From contig JAJZQX010000004.1 of assembly GCA_021806645.1 (NCBI GenBank), forward strand, positions 248,001 to 312,000: a DNA stretch of 64,000 nt, in the 5' to 3' direction. Made by a program: the position numbers and the translations under genes. The notes beneath the pieces are model-generated. The model was not told where the DNA came from. It ran no database searches and saw only the letters and a list, made by a program, of their open reading frames with translations. Origin of the DNA: Myxococcales bacterium (lineage in GTDB: Bacteria; Myxococcota; Myxococcia; Myxococcales; Anaeromyxobacteraceae). This document shows, in pieces, positions 17,028 through 25,169 of this stretch (position 1 is the stretch's first letter; the number at the start of each line of letters is the position of its first letter).

Positions 17028-18137
17028 TCAGAGGATGGAGTTGAACAGCCAGCCGGTCAGCATGATCCCGGCGCCGACCACACCCGCGAAGGTTGCGATG
17101 AGGCGGGGCTTCAGCACCTTGCGCAGGATGATCATCTCCGGCAGCGAGAGGGCGATGACCGCCATCATGAAGGCGAGCACGGTCCCGAGCGCCGCGCCCT
17201 TGCCGAGGAGCGCCTCCACCACCGGGATGATGCCGGCCGCGTTGGAGTACATGGGGATGCCGATGAGCACCGCCAGCGGCACCGACCACCAGGCCGACCT
17301 GCCCATGAAGCTCGCCAGGAGCCCCTCGGGCACGTAGCCGTGGATGCCGGCGCCGACCGCGATGCCGGCCACCACCCACGGCCAGACCTTCCCGACGATC
17401 TCACGGACCGCCTCCAGCCCCTTCTCGACGCGGCCGGTGAAGCCGAGCCGCTCCTTCTCGAAGGTCGCCTCGGCCTGCATCGATTCGTAGACCCAGGGCT
17501 CCACGAAGCGCTCCAGCTTCATGCGACCGAGGACGAAGCCGGAGACGATGGAGATGGCGAGGCCGGTGATCAGGTAGAGCGCCGCCACCTTCCAGCCGAA
17601 CATCCCGAAGAGCATGACGAGCGCGATCTCGTTCACCATGGGGGCCGAGATGAGGAAGGAGAGCGTCACCCCGAGCGGGATCCCCACCTCGACGAAGCCG
17701 ATGAAGAGTGGCACCGCGGAGCAGGAGCAGAAGGGGGTGACGATGCCGAGCAGCGCGGCCAGCACGTTCCCCACCGACTCCCGCTTCCCCGCCAAGATGG
17801 CGCGGGTCCGCTCGGCCGTGAAGAACGACCGGACGATGCCCACCGCAAAGACGATGAGCGTGAGGAGCAGCAGCACCTTGGGCGTGTCGTAAAGGAAGAA
17901 GGCCACCGCCTCGCCGAGATGCGAGCCGCGCGCCAGGCCGAAGGCGGTGAAGCTCAGCCACGCCGCGAGCGGCTGGATGGTCCAGTAGGCGGCGGTCCAG
18001 ACGGCCAGGCCGAGGACCAGGGAGGCGGCGGTCGCCAGGGTCCGGGAGCGGGGAGGCTCGCCGGGCTTCAGCCCCTCCCACGGGTTGGTGCAGCACGCAG
18101 CGGGCTTCACGTCGGTCTCGGAGAGAGGGAGGCTCAT
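17028..18137 (-). CDS. arsP: ArsP-type (DUF318) metalloid permease
   Basis: A 369-residue membrane protein with eight or more predicted helices. The family motif TPFCSCSAVPLFIGF, with a Cys-Ser-Cys in a membrane helix, and GIPMYSNAAGIIPVVEALL are diagnostic for DUF318. Characterised ArsP members export trivalent organoarsenicals. The N-terminal ACC adds two cytoplasmic cysteines. The ATG at 18137 is chosen over an upstream in-frame ATG because it starts a compact N-terminus. It lies within a trx-ccdA-arsP-trx operon divergent from the ars operon. Organoarsenical specificity is inferred from the family. Confidence 0.85.
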   Translation of the reverse strand: MSLPLSETDVKPAACCTNPWEGLKPGEPPRSRTLATAASLVLGLAVWTAAYWTIQPLAAWLSFTAFGLARGSHLGEAVAFFLYDTPKVLLLLTLIVFAVGIVRSFFTAERTRAILAGKRESVGNVLAALLGIVTPFCSCSAVPLFIGFVEVGIPLGVTLSFLISAPMVNEIALVMLFGMFGWKVAALYLITGLAISIVSGFVLGRMKLERFVEPWVYESMQAEATFEKERLGFTGRVEKGLEAVREIVGKVWPWVVAGIAVGAGIHGYVPEGLLASFMGRSAWWSVPLAVLIGIPMYSNAAGIIPVVEALLGKGAALGTVLAFMMAVIALSLPEMIILRKVLKPRLIATFAGVVGAGIMLTGWLFNSIL

Positions 18138-18174
18138 CGGTCTGCTTTCGGGTCCGGTTCGGGCGAGTCGGGGA

Positions 18175-18876
18175 TCAGGTCGCCGTGTAGAGGAAGTAGA
18201 GGCCACCCGCGATGACGGCCAGGCCGGCGCCGCCCTTCACGAGCACGGCGGCACGGGCCCCCGCCTTCCATGAGAGCCAGCGCTGGACGTTCTGGGCCGA
18301 GGCGCCGGCGACCACGATGGCGGCCGAGTGCCCCAGGCCGTAGAGCAGCACGAGGAGCACGCCGTAGGCGGCCTGGCCGGCGCCGGCGCGGAAGGCGAGC
18401 CCGAGGAGCGGCGCCATGAAGGCGAAGGTGCAGGGACCGAGGGCGGCACCGAAGACCAGCCCCAGGACGAGGGCTCCCCCCGGCCCCTTCCTGGTCGCGC
18501 TGGCCGGCAGGGCAGACCAGGACGGCAGCGGCAGGAGGCCGAGGAGGTTGAGCCCCACCGCGAAGAAGACCGCGGCCAGCGCGTAGGTGCCCCAGGGCCC
18601 CACGTCGCCCGCCATCCGGCCGGCCGCCACCGTGGCGGCCCCGATGACCGCGATGCTGCCGAGGATCCCGAGGGCGAAGCTCCCGGAGAGGACCACGGCG
18701 CGCCGCCCCGTGGGCAGCTCTTCGCCGCCGCCCATGTACGCCACGACCAGCGGGATGCTGGAGAGGTGGCAGGGCGAGAGGACCACCGAGAGCAGCCCCC
18801 ACAGGAACGCGGCCGGGAGGGCCAGCGCGGCCGAAGCCTCGAAGGCCCGGCCAAAGGCGGTGAGGAGCTCGACCAC
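18175..18876 (-). CDS. CcdA-type membrane thiol transporter (ars-linked)
   Basis: A 233-residue protein with about six helices and the CcdA cysteine motifs VVLSPCHLSSIPLVVAYMGGG and GAALGPCTFAFMAPLLGL. The GTG start at 18876 lies 10 bases after the stop of the periplasmic thioredoxin, so they are co-expressed. It should pass reducing power from the cytoplasm to that thioredoxin. It is diverged from the CcdA-like protein at 2997 but has the same partner arrangement. Confidence 0.87.
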   Translation of the reverse strand: MVELLTAFGRAFEASAALALPAAFLWGLLSVVLSPCHLSSIPLVVAYMGGGEELPTGRRAVVLSGSFALGILGSIAVIGAATVAAGRMAGDVGPWGTYALAAVFFAVGLNLLGLLPLPSWSALPASATRKGPGGALVLGLVFGAALGPCTFAFMAPLLGLAFRAGAGQAAYGVLLVLLYGLGHSAAIVVAGASAQNVQRWLSWKAGARAAVLVKGGAGLAVIAGGLYFLYTAT

Positions 18877-18886
18877 CGGGGCCTCC

Positions 18887-19282
18887 CTAGAAGCTCACGC
18901 CGACGGCCTTCCACTGGGCCAGGATGTCGTCCTTGCCCATGAATCCCTGGTGGCGGGCCAACTCCTTGCCGTCGGCGCCGAAGAAGATCTGGGTGGGGAT
19001 CATCCGCACGCCGTAGGCGTCGGCGGCGTCGCGGTTCTTCCAGACGTCGATGAACTCCACCTGCATGCGGCCCGAGTACTCGACCTTCAGCCCCTCCAGG
19101 ATGGGGGCCATCGCCTTGCACGGGATGCAGCCAACCGAGCCGAGGTCGAGGAGGCGGGGTGTGCCGCTGGCGTCGACCGGCGCGTCCGCCCGGGCGACGC
19201 TGCTCGAGCGCTGGCAGGCCGGCAGGGCCACCAGCGTCATCAAGCCCAGGGCTAGCACCCCGGCAAAGAACGGCTTCTCCAT
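18887..19282 (-). CDS. Periplasmic thioredoxin lipoprotein
   Basis: A 131-residue protein with a lipobox (LVALPAC, Cys23). The thioredoxin domain has active site Cys52-Ile-Pro-Cys55 (GSVGCIPCKAM), followed by VEFIDVWKN and the cis-proline MIPTQIFFGADGKEL. It is first in the minus-strand operon and is probably reduced by the following CcdA. Candidate clients are ArsP, or oxidised metalloid-thiol species in the periplasm. Confidence 0.88.
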   Translation of the reverse strand: MEKPFFAGVLALGLMTLVALPACQRSSSVARADAPVDASGTPRLLDLGSVGCIPCKAMAPILEGLKVEYSGRMQVEFIDVWKNRDAADAYGVRMIPTQIFFGADGKELARHQGFMGKDDILAQWKAVGVSF

Positions 19283-19350
19283 GTGCGCCTCCTGGAAGCG
19301 GGGTCGTCCCGCCGCGCTCCTGGACTAGAGCGCGCCGACGGGCGAACGGT

Positions 19351-19370
19351 TCATCGCTTAGCATCGATGA
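19351..19370. promoter_or_regulatory. ATCG-type dyad upstream of the thioredoxin operon
   Basis: TCATCG (19351-19356) and CGATGA (19365-19370) form an inverted repeat with an 8-base spacer, about 70 bases upstream of the leftward thioredoxin start. It resembles the dyad before arsR at 19656-19671 and may be a second ArsR site controlling the divergent operon. Confidence 0.4.
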
Positions 19371-19441
19371 TCGTCCGCGCCCAGCCTGGCAGGGCGGCCG
19401 TGATGTCGCAGGCCCGGTTCCGTCGGGCTGGTCGCAGGCGC

Positions 19442-19558
19442 CTACTGGCGGTGGCCGCGGGTCACCAACCGGATGAACACGGCCAGGAGCGCGATGAGCG
19501 AGGTCCAGACGACGATTGCCAGACCCCACATCTCCCTCTGGGAAGCCAGGTCGGTCAT
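19442..19558 (-). CDS. Possible 38-residue single-helix membrane protein
   Basis: A short frame in the divergent intergenic region starts MTDLASQREMWGLAIVVW. It has one strong hydrophobic helix (LAIVVWTSLIALLAVFI) and ends RGHRQ. I see no clear ribosome binding site. It may be a genuine small membrane protein or chance. Confidence 0.3.
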   Translation of the reverse strand: MTDLASQREMWGLAIVVWTSLIALLAVFIRLVTRGHRQ

Positions 19559-19655
19559 GGCAGGTGCCTAGCGGGGGCGGTTCCGCGGCGCGTGGTCGCC
19601 CGGGTGACATGTTGGTGACGAGCGGCGTGAACGGGGTTGCGGCGGTCCGACTGCC

Positions 19656-19671
19656 ATCGTAAGACCACGAT
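19656..19671. promoter_or_regulatory. ArsR operator candidate before arsR
   Basis: ATCGT (19656-19660) and ACGAT (19667-19671) form an inverted repeat with a 6-base spacer, ending 2 bases before the arsR start codon. Size and spacing fit ArsR-type half-sites. Autorepression is inferred. Confidence 0.45.
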
Positions 19672-19673
19672 TC

Positions 19674-20024
19674 ATGGCGACCCCGCTCAAGAAGTCGGCC
19701 TGCGTACCCACGCCTCCGCTGGATGAGACACCGGACTTGCGCCCCATCGAGGGGCCAGAGGCCGATGAGGAGCTGGCCGCGCTCGCCAAGGCCGTGGGCC
19801 ACCCGGCCCGGGTCCAGATCCTCCGGCTCCTGGTCCGCCGCGAGTCCTGCATCTGCGGAGACATCGTGGACGAGTTGCCCCTGGCCCAGTCCACCGTCTC
19901 CCAGCACCTCAAGGTGCTGAAGGAGGCCGGGCTCATCCGCGGCGAGATCGACGGGCCGCGCGTCTGCTACTGCATCGAGCCCCGCACCCTGCGCCGCCTG
20001 AAGGCGCTCATCGGCAGCCTCTAG
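19674..20024 (+). CDS. arsR: ArsR-family arsenite-responsive repressor
   Basis: A 116-residue winged-helix regulator. The sensor motif [11 protein letters not shown] (Cys59, Cys61) precedes the recognition helix [18 protein letters not shown], and a second pair Cys98-Tyr-Cys100 sits in the wing. Cysteines near the DNA-binding helix are typical of As(III)-responsive ArsR. The gene heads the operon with acr3, arsC, arsD, arsA and arsC; acr3 starts 10 bases later. It differs from the CadC-like regulator at 960, which has an extra N-terminal cysteine pair. Confidence 0.92.
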   Translation: MATPLKKSACVPTPPLDETPDLRPIEGPEADEELAALAKAVGHPARVQILRLLVRRESCICGDIVDELPLAQSTVSQHLKVLKEAGLIRGEIDGPRVCYCIEPRTLRRLKALIGSL

Positions 20025-20034
20025 GAGCCCCACC

Positions 20035-21156
20035 GTGACCCAGCCCGCCGGCGTCGCCGGACGCCTCTCCTTCCTCGACCGCTACCTGACCCTCTGGATC
20101 TTCGCCGCCATGGGGGCCGGCGTGGCGCTCGGCTTCGCCTGGCCCGGCGTGGTGCCGCTCCTCGACCGGATGTCGGTGGGGACCACCTCGCTCCCCATCG
20201 CCGTCGGGCTGGTGCTGATGATGTACCCGCCCCTCGCCAAGGTCCGCTACGAGGAGCTGCCGCGGGTCCTGAAGGACGTGCGCATCCTCTCGCTGTCGCT
20301 GGTCCAGAACTGGATCATCGGGCCGATCCTGATGTTCGTGCTGGCGGTGGTCTTCCTGCGGGACAAGCCCGAGTACATGGTCGGGCTCATCATGATCGGC
20401 CTGGCCCGCTGCATCGCCATGGTCATCGTCTGGAACGACCTCGCCGATGGCGACACCGAGTACTGCGCCGGCCTGGTGGCCTTCAACTCGATCTTCCAGG
20501 TGCTCTTCTTCTCGGTCTACGCCTGGGTCTTCATCACCGTGCTGCCGGGCTGGCTCGGACTCCAGGGGGCCGAGGTCCACATCACCATCGGGGAGATCGC
20601 CCAGAGCGTCTTCATCTACCTCGGCATTCCGTTCATCGCCGGCATCACCAGCCGCTTCGGCCTGGCCGCCTGGAAGGGCGAGGAGTGGTACCGCAAGGTC
20701 TTCATCCCCCGGATCTCTCCCATCACCCTCATCGCGCTGCTCTTCACCATCGTCGTCATGTTCTCGCTCAAGGGCGAGACCATCGTGCAGCTGCCCTTCG
20801 ACGTGGTGCGCATCGCCATCCCGCTGCTCGTCTACTTCGTGGTGATGTTCTTCGTGTCCTTCTTCATGAGCCGGCGGCTCGGCGCGAGCTACGGCCAGAC
20901 CGCCACGCTCTCGTTCACCGCGTCGTCCAACAACTTCGAGCTCGCCATCGCGGTGGCGGTGGCCACCTTCGGCATGCACCACGGCGCCGCCTTCGCCGCG
21001 GTCATCGGTCCGCTCGTCGAGGTGCCTGTCCTCATCGGCCTCGTCAACGTCGCGCTGCGCCTGCGCGACCGCTGGTTCCCCGGCGAGACCGCCCGGCTGG
21101 AAGCGCTCAAGAACTGCGCCGGGAGCTTCCCGGCCGCCAACGGGGTGAAGCCGTGA
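20035..21156 (+). CDS. acr3: ACR3 arsenite efflux permease
   Basis: A 373-residue transporter with ten predicted membrane helices. Family segments are [57 protein letters not shown] (with the conserved helix-4 Cys) and [18 protein letters not shown]. It extrudes arsenite from the cytoplasm and can be driven by ArsA. The GTG start at 20035 follows AGGAG by 5-6 bases. The stop overlaps the GTG of arsC. Confidence 0.95.
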   Translation: MTQPAGVAGRLSFLDRYLTLWIFAAMGAGVALGFAWPGVVPLLDRMSVGTTSLPIAVGLVLMMYPPLAKVRYEELPRVLKDVRILSLSLVQNWIIGPILMFVLAVVFLRDKPEYMVGLIMIGLARCIAMVIVWNDLADGDTEYCAGLVAFNSIFQVLFFSVYAWVFITVLPGWLGLQGAEVHITIGEIAQSVFIYLGIPFIAGITSRFGLAAWKGEEWYRKVFIPRISPITLIALLFTIVVMFSLKGETIVQLPFDVVRIAIPLLVYFVVMFFVSFFMSRRLGASYGQTATLSFTASSNNFELAIAVAVATFGMHHGAAFAAVIGPLVEVPVLIGLVNVALRLRDRWFPGETARLEALKNCAGSFPAANGVKP

Positions 21157-21605
21157 ACGAGAAGTCCTGGCAGTCCGAGGCCGCCGAGCTGAAGCGGCTC
21201 GCCCCCAAGCACTTCCTCTTCCTCTGCGTCGCCAACTCGGCGCGCAGCCAGATGGCCGAGGGCATCGCGCGCTCCCTGGCGCCCGCCGGCGTGAAGATCT
21301 CCTCGGCCGGCTCTAAACCCTCCAAGGTCAACCCGCTCGCCATCCAGGCGCTGGCCGAGAAGGGCATCGACATCACCGGCCACTTCTCCAAGGCCGTGGA
21401 GACCATCCCGCCCGGCGACGTGGACGTGGTCATCACGCTCTGCGCCGAGGAGGAGTGCCCGCTCTTCCTGGGCAAGGCGAAGCGCATCCACTGGGGCCTG
21501 CCGGATCCGGGCGGCGCGGGCCTGACCGACGCGCAGAAGCTCCAGTCCTTCCGGGACGTCCGCGACGAGCTCGTGCGGCGCCTCTCGGCCGTCTTCGGCC
21601 GCTGA
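21153..21605 (+). CDS. arsC: Arsenate reductase, low-MW phosphatase type (first copy)
   Basis: A 150-residue cytoplasmic enzyme that reduces arsenate to arsenite. The catalytic loop is Cys25-VANSA-Arg31 (CX5R), and the redox pair is Cys97 and Cys102 in [12 protein letters not shown], as in thioredoxin-coupled ArsC. An N-terminal extension of about 18 residues precedes the fold. The GTG start overlaps the acr3 stop. A second, dissimilar arsC ends the operon. Confidence 0.93.
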   Translation: MNEKSWQSEAAELKRLAPKHFLFLCVANSARSQMAEGIARSLAPAGVKISSAGSKPSKVNPLAIQALAEKGIDITGHFSKAVETIPPGDVDVVITLCAEEECPLFLGKAKRIHWGLPDPGGAGLTDAQKLQSFRDVRDELVRRLSAVFGR

Positions 21606-21620
21606 ACCACGGAGAACGCC

Positions 21621-22274
21621 ATGCCCAAGATCCAGGTCTTCGACCCCGCCATGTGCTGCTCCACCGGCGTCTGCGGCCCGGAGGTTGACCCGGCCTTGGT
21701 TCGCTTCGCGGCCGACCTCGAGTGGCTGAAGGAGAACGGCGTGGCCGTGGAGCGCTTCAACCTCTCCCAGGAGCCGGCGGCCTTCGTCGGCAACCCGGAG
21801 GTGGTCGCGGCCATGCGCGGACGGGACGACGCCCTCCCGCTCCTGCTCCTCGACGGGAAGATCGTGGCGCAGGGCTCCTACCCGGAGCGGGCGGCCCTGG
21901 CTGGCCTCGTCGGCGTCTCGGCGCCGAAGAGCCTCTACACGGAGGCCGTCGCGGAGCTCGTGGCCATCGGAGCGGCCATCGCCTCCAACTGCGAGCCGTG
22001 CTTCAGGTTCCACTACGACAAGGCCCGCAAGCTCGGCGTCTCCAAGGAGGACATGGCCCTCGCCGTCACCACCGCCAAGATGGTGAAGGAGTCCCCGGCC
22101 CGCGCCGTCGTCGCCCTGGCGGAGAAGTACCTGGGCACGAAGATCGCCACCAAGGAGGGCCCGGACGCCTGCCAGCCTGCGGCGGACGCCACGGCGTCGG
22201 CCTGCTGCCCGCCGTCAGAGACCGCGCCGGTCAGCCTCGGCAAGCCCGGCGCCCCCGCCAAGAAGTGCTGCTGA
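21621..22274 (+). CDS. arsD: ArsD arsenite metallochaperone fused to an AhpD/CMD-like domain
   Basis: A 217-residue protein. Residues 1-100 are ArsD, with the As(III)-transfer cysteines Cys12, Cys13 and Cys18 (MCCSTGVC) at the positions found in E. coli ArsD. Residues about 115-180 match the carboxymuconolactone decarboxylase/AhpD fold, with a CxxC plus histidine centre (NCEPCFRFHYDKARKLGV). The tail ends in two vicinal cysteine pairs (ACCPP and KKCC), a likely additional metalloid site. ArsD normally ends near 110-120 residues. The gene sits 7 bases before arsA, its partner. The extra domain could provide a dithiol reductant for loading or unloading As; this is inference. Confidence 0.9.
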   Translation: MPKIQVFDPAMCCSTGVCGPEVDPALVRFAADLEWLKENGVAVERFNLSQEPAAFVGNPEVVAAMRGRDDALPLLLLDGKIVAQGSYPERAALAGLVGVSAPKSLYTEAVAELVAIGAAIASNCEPCFRFHYDKARKLGVSKEDMALAVTTAKMVKESPARAVVALAEKYLGTKIATKEGPDACQPAADATASACCPPSETAPVSLGKPGAPAKKCC

Positions 22275-22281
22275 GGGGCCG

Positions 22282-24021
22282 ATGGACCTCGCTAGCGGCG
22301 CGACCCGCCACCTCTTCTTCACCGGCAAGGGCGGCGTAGGGAAGACGTCGGTGGCCTGCGCCACCGCGGTGCGCCTGGCCGACCAGGGGCGCCGGGTCCT
22401 GCTCGTTTCGACCGATCCGGCCTCCAATCTGGACGAAGTGCTCGGCACGGCCCTTGGCTCCACGCCGACTCCCGTGGCCGGGGTGGCCGGCCTCTCGGGC
22501 CTCAACCTCGACCCCGAGGCGGCGGCGCGGGCCTACCGGGATCGGGTGGTTGGCCCCTACCGCGACCTGCTCCCGCCGGCGGCGGTCCGCAGCATGGAGG
22601 AGCAGCTCTCCGGCGCCTGCACGGTCGAGATCGCGGCCTTCGACGAGTTCGCCCGGCTCCTCGGCGACCCGGCGGCGACGGCCGCCTTCGACCACGTCCT
22701 CTTCGACACGGCGCCGACGGGCCACACGCTCCGGCTCCTCACCCTCCCCTCTGCCTGGACCGGCTTCGTGGACCAGAGCGCCTTCGGGACGAGCTGCCTC
22801 GGCCCCTTGGCCGGCCTGGAGAAGCAGCGCGCCCTCTACGAGGCCACGGTGAAGGCGCTCTCCGACCCAGGGAGCACCACCATGGTGCTGGTCTCCCGCC
22901 CCGAGACCGCCGCGCTCGCGGAGGCCGCGCGGACCAGCGGAGAGCTCGGCGCGCTGGGCATCACCAACCTCCGGCTCGTCGTGAATGGGCTCTTCGTGGC
23001 CCGCGGCGCCGACCCGGTGGCGCTGGCCATGGCGGCGCGTGGCCGAGCCGCGCTGGAGGCCCTGCCGGAGATCCTCAGGCCGCTGCCGCGCTCCACCGTG
23101 CCGCTCCGGCCCATGGCGCTGGTCGGGATCCCGGCCCTCCGACAGATCGACGCGCCCATCGACCCGGTCGAGCAGGGGACGAACCCCCTCCCCGAGCTCC
23201 CGCTCCTGGCCTCCCTGGTGGACGCCCTGGCAGCCAACCCGCGCGGGGTCATCCTCACCATGGGCAAGGGCGGGGTCGGCAAGACCACGGTGGCCGCCGC
23301 CATCGCCGTCGAGCTGGCGCGCCGGGGGCTCAAGGTCCACCTCAGCACGACCGATCCGGCCGCCCATGTGGCTGACGCCGTCGGTCTTCCTCCGCCGGGC
23401 CTCACCGTGAGCCGCATCGATCCGGCCGCCGAGACGGCCGCCTACACCGCCGAGGTGCTCGGCTCGGTCGGCCCCGACCTCGATGCCAAAGGGCGCGCCC
23501 TCCTCGAGGAGGACCTCCGCTCTCCTTGCACCGAGGAGGTGGCCGTCTTCCGGGCCTTCGCCCGCACCGTGGCCGAGGGGACCGACGCCCTGGTGGTCCT
23601 CGACACGGCCCCCACCGGCCACACCATCCTGCTGCTCGATGCCGCCGAGTCCTACCACCGCGAGGTGCTGCGCCAGGGGAGCCGGATGCCCGAGTCGGTG
23701 CGCCAGCTCCTGCCGCGCCTCCGCGATCCCGCCTTCACCCGCATCCTCCTGGTGACGCTGGCGGAGGCCACCCCGGTCCACGAGGCGCGGGCGCTTCAGG
23801 CTGACCTGGCCCGGGCTGGTATCGCGCCGTTCGGCTGGGTTGTGAACCAGAGCCTGTCCCCCGTCGCCACGCGGGATCCCGTGCTGTCCGCTCGCCGCGA
23901 AGGGGAGCGGCCGTACCTCGACGAGGTTAAGGGCACCACCTCGAGGTTCGCGGTCGTGCCTTGGTTGACCGAGGTGCCGCACGGCGCCGCTGGGCTGGAA
24001 GCCGTCACCCGGGCGGCCTGA
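22282..24021 (+). CDS. arsA: ArsA arsenite-stimulated ATPase
   Basis: A 579-residue two-domain ATPase driving arsenite efflux. Both halves keep a P-loop (GKGGVGKT at about 15-22 and 328-335) and the DTAPTGHT signal (about 144 and 443). The metalloid-binding cysteines correspond to E. coli positions: Cys113 (GACTVE), Cys172 (TSCLGPLAGLEK) and Cys416 (SPCTEE, equivalent to Cys422). It lies between arsD and the second arsC and should energise Acr3. It is complete, with both catalytic halves intact. Confidence 0.96.
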   Translation: MDLASGATRHLFFTGKGGVGKTSVACATAVRLADQGRRVLLVSTDPASNLDEVLGTALGSTPTPVAGVAGLSGLNLDPEAAARAYRDRVVGPYRDLLPPAAVRSMEEQLSGACTVEIAAFDEFARLLGDPAATAAFDHVLFDTAPTGHTLRLLTLPSAWTGFVDQSAFGTSCLGPLAGLEKQRALYEATVKALSDPGSTTMVLVSRPETAALAEAARTSGELGALGITNLRLVVNGLFVARGADPVALAMAARGRAALEALPEILRPLPRSTVPLRPMALVGIPALRQIDAPIDPVEQGTNPLPELPLLASLVDALAANPRGVILTMGKGGVGKTTVAAAIAVELARRGLKVHLSTTDPAAHVADAVGLPPPGLTVSRIDPAAETAAYTAEVLGSVGPDLDAKGRALLEEDLRSPCTEEVAVFRAFARTVAEGTDALVVLDTAPTGHTILLLDAAESYHREVLRQGSRMPESVRQLLPRLRDPAFTRILLVTLAEATPVHEARALQADLARAGIAPFGWVVNQSLSPVATRDPVLSARREGERPYLDEVKGTTSRFAVVPWLTEVPHGAAGLEAVTRAA

Positions 24022-24051
24022 GACACCCCACCTCTGGAGAGGAACCATGCG

Positions 24052-24546
24052 ATGAGCGAACCCCTCTACAACGTGCTGTTCCTCTGCACCGGCAACTCCG
24101 CCCGGAGCATCATGGCGGAGGCGGTGCTCAAGCGGCTCAGCCATGGCCGCTTCGCGGCCTTCTCGGCCGGCAGCCACGCGACCGGCGTGGTGCACCCCCT
24201 CGCGCTCCAGGCGCTGGAGCGGATGAAACTCCCGACCACCGGATTCCGCAGCAAGAACTGGGACGAGTTCGCTGGCGCCGGGGCACCGCCGCTCCACTTC
24301 GTCTTCACCGTCTGCGACAAGGCGGCTGGCGAGGTCTGCCCCGTCTGGCCCGGGCAGCCGATCACCGCGCACTGGGGAGTCGAGGACCCCGCCGCCGTGG
24401 TGGGCAGCGACGAAGTCCGTCAGGCCGCCTTCACGACCGCGCTCCGGACCCTGACCCGGCGCATCGAGCTGTTCCTCAACCTCCCGCTGGAGAAGCTCGA
24501 CAACCTCGCGCTCAAGGAGAGGTTGTCGGCCATCGGCAGGGAGTAG
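24052..24546 (+). CDS. arsC: Arsenate reductase, low-MW phosphatase type (second copy)
   Basis: A 164-residue protein with CX5R loop Cys12-TGNSA-Arg18 and redox cysteines Cys88 and Cys96 in FTVCDKAAGEVCPVWPG. It also has the PITAHWGVEDPA segment typical of ArsC rather than a tyrosine phosphatase. It differs substantially from the copy at 21153, so it is not a recent duplication. The two may use different reductants. The ATG at 24052 follows GAGAGGAA. It ends the ars operon. Confidence 0.92.
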   Translation: MSEPLYNVLFLCTGNSARSIMAEAVLKRLSHGRFAAFSAGSHATGVVHPLALQALERMKLPTTGFRSKNWDEFAGAGAPPLHFVFTVCDKAAGEVCPVWPGQPITAHWGVEDPAAVVGSDEVRQAAFTTALRTLTRRIELFLNLPLEKLDNLALKERLSAIGRE

Positions 24547-24648
24547 GCGGCGAGGAAATTTCGGCACGGCGCCGAGGCGCATTCAACCGGCCCGACTCAC
24601 GTCCGGATTCGCGCCCCCCGGTCCGCGCCGACTGCAAGCGGTTCCACG

Positions 24649-25158
24649 TCAAGGCCTCCTGACGCACACGATGTGCGCCTGCCCCGTAGGCACGGCTGAG
24701 ACGACGACCCCGCCCGCGCACCACCCGCACCGGTAGATCGCCGGCGTCGTGGGGCTCGAGTTGGGCCAGAAGGCCAGGCCGGGCTCCAGGCACTGGTGGA
24801 GGGCCGTCACCTCGGCCTCCGTGCACGAGCCGGCCAGCGGGAGATCGCCGTTGGTGTCGCAGCTCACCTCGACGAACCCTGTGGTCGTCCCGACTGCGCT
24901 GGAGCGGTAGTAGATGTCACCGCGGGAGGCGTAGAGACCACCGTTGGCCGGGCCGGGCGGCCCCTGGATCCCCTGCTGGCCCTGGAGACCCTGCTGCCCG
25001 GGATCGCCCGGGTCACCCTTGGGGCCCTGCGATCCCTGGAGTCCCTGCGTGCCAGGGTCGCCCTTGGGACCGGGAGGACCTTGCGGCCCGGCACTGCCCT
25101 GGCATGACGCGATGAGCGCCACGAGGAGTGCCCAAGTTGCGAGCTTGATGGTGGTCAT
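24649..25158 (-). CDS. Collagen-like lipoprotein
   Basis: A 169-residue surface lipoprotein (lipobox LIASC, residues 15-19). About 16 Gly-x-y triplets follow (GPQGPPGPKGDPGTQG and similar, residues about 21-72), which should form a short collagen-like trimeric stalk. The C-terminal globular part has several cysteines (SCTEAE, HQCLEPG, RCGWCAGG). It starts 12 bases after the broken secreted gene at 25170-27734, and the two may have formed one operon. The function is unknown. Confidence 0.8.
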   Translation of the reverse strand: MTTIKLATWALLVALIASCQGSAGPQGPPGPKGDPGTQGLQGSQGPKGDPGDPGQQGLQGQQGIQGPPGPANGGLYASRGDIYYRSSAVGTTTGFVEVSCDTNGDLPLAGSCTEAEVTALHQCLEPGLAFWPNSSPTTPAIYRCGWCAGGVVVSAVPTGQAHIVCVRRP

Positions 25159-25169
25159 CCGGTGCCTCC

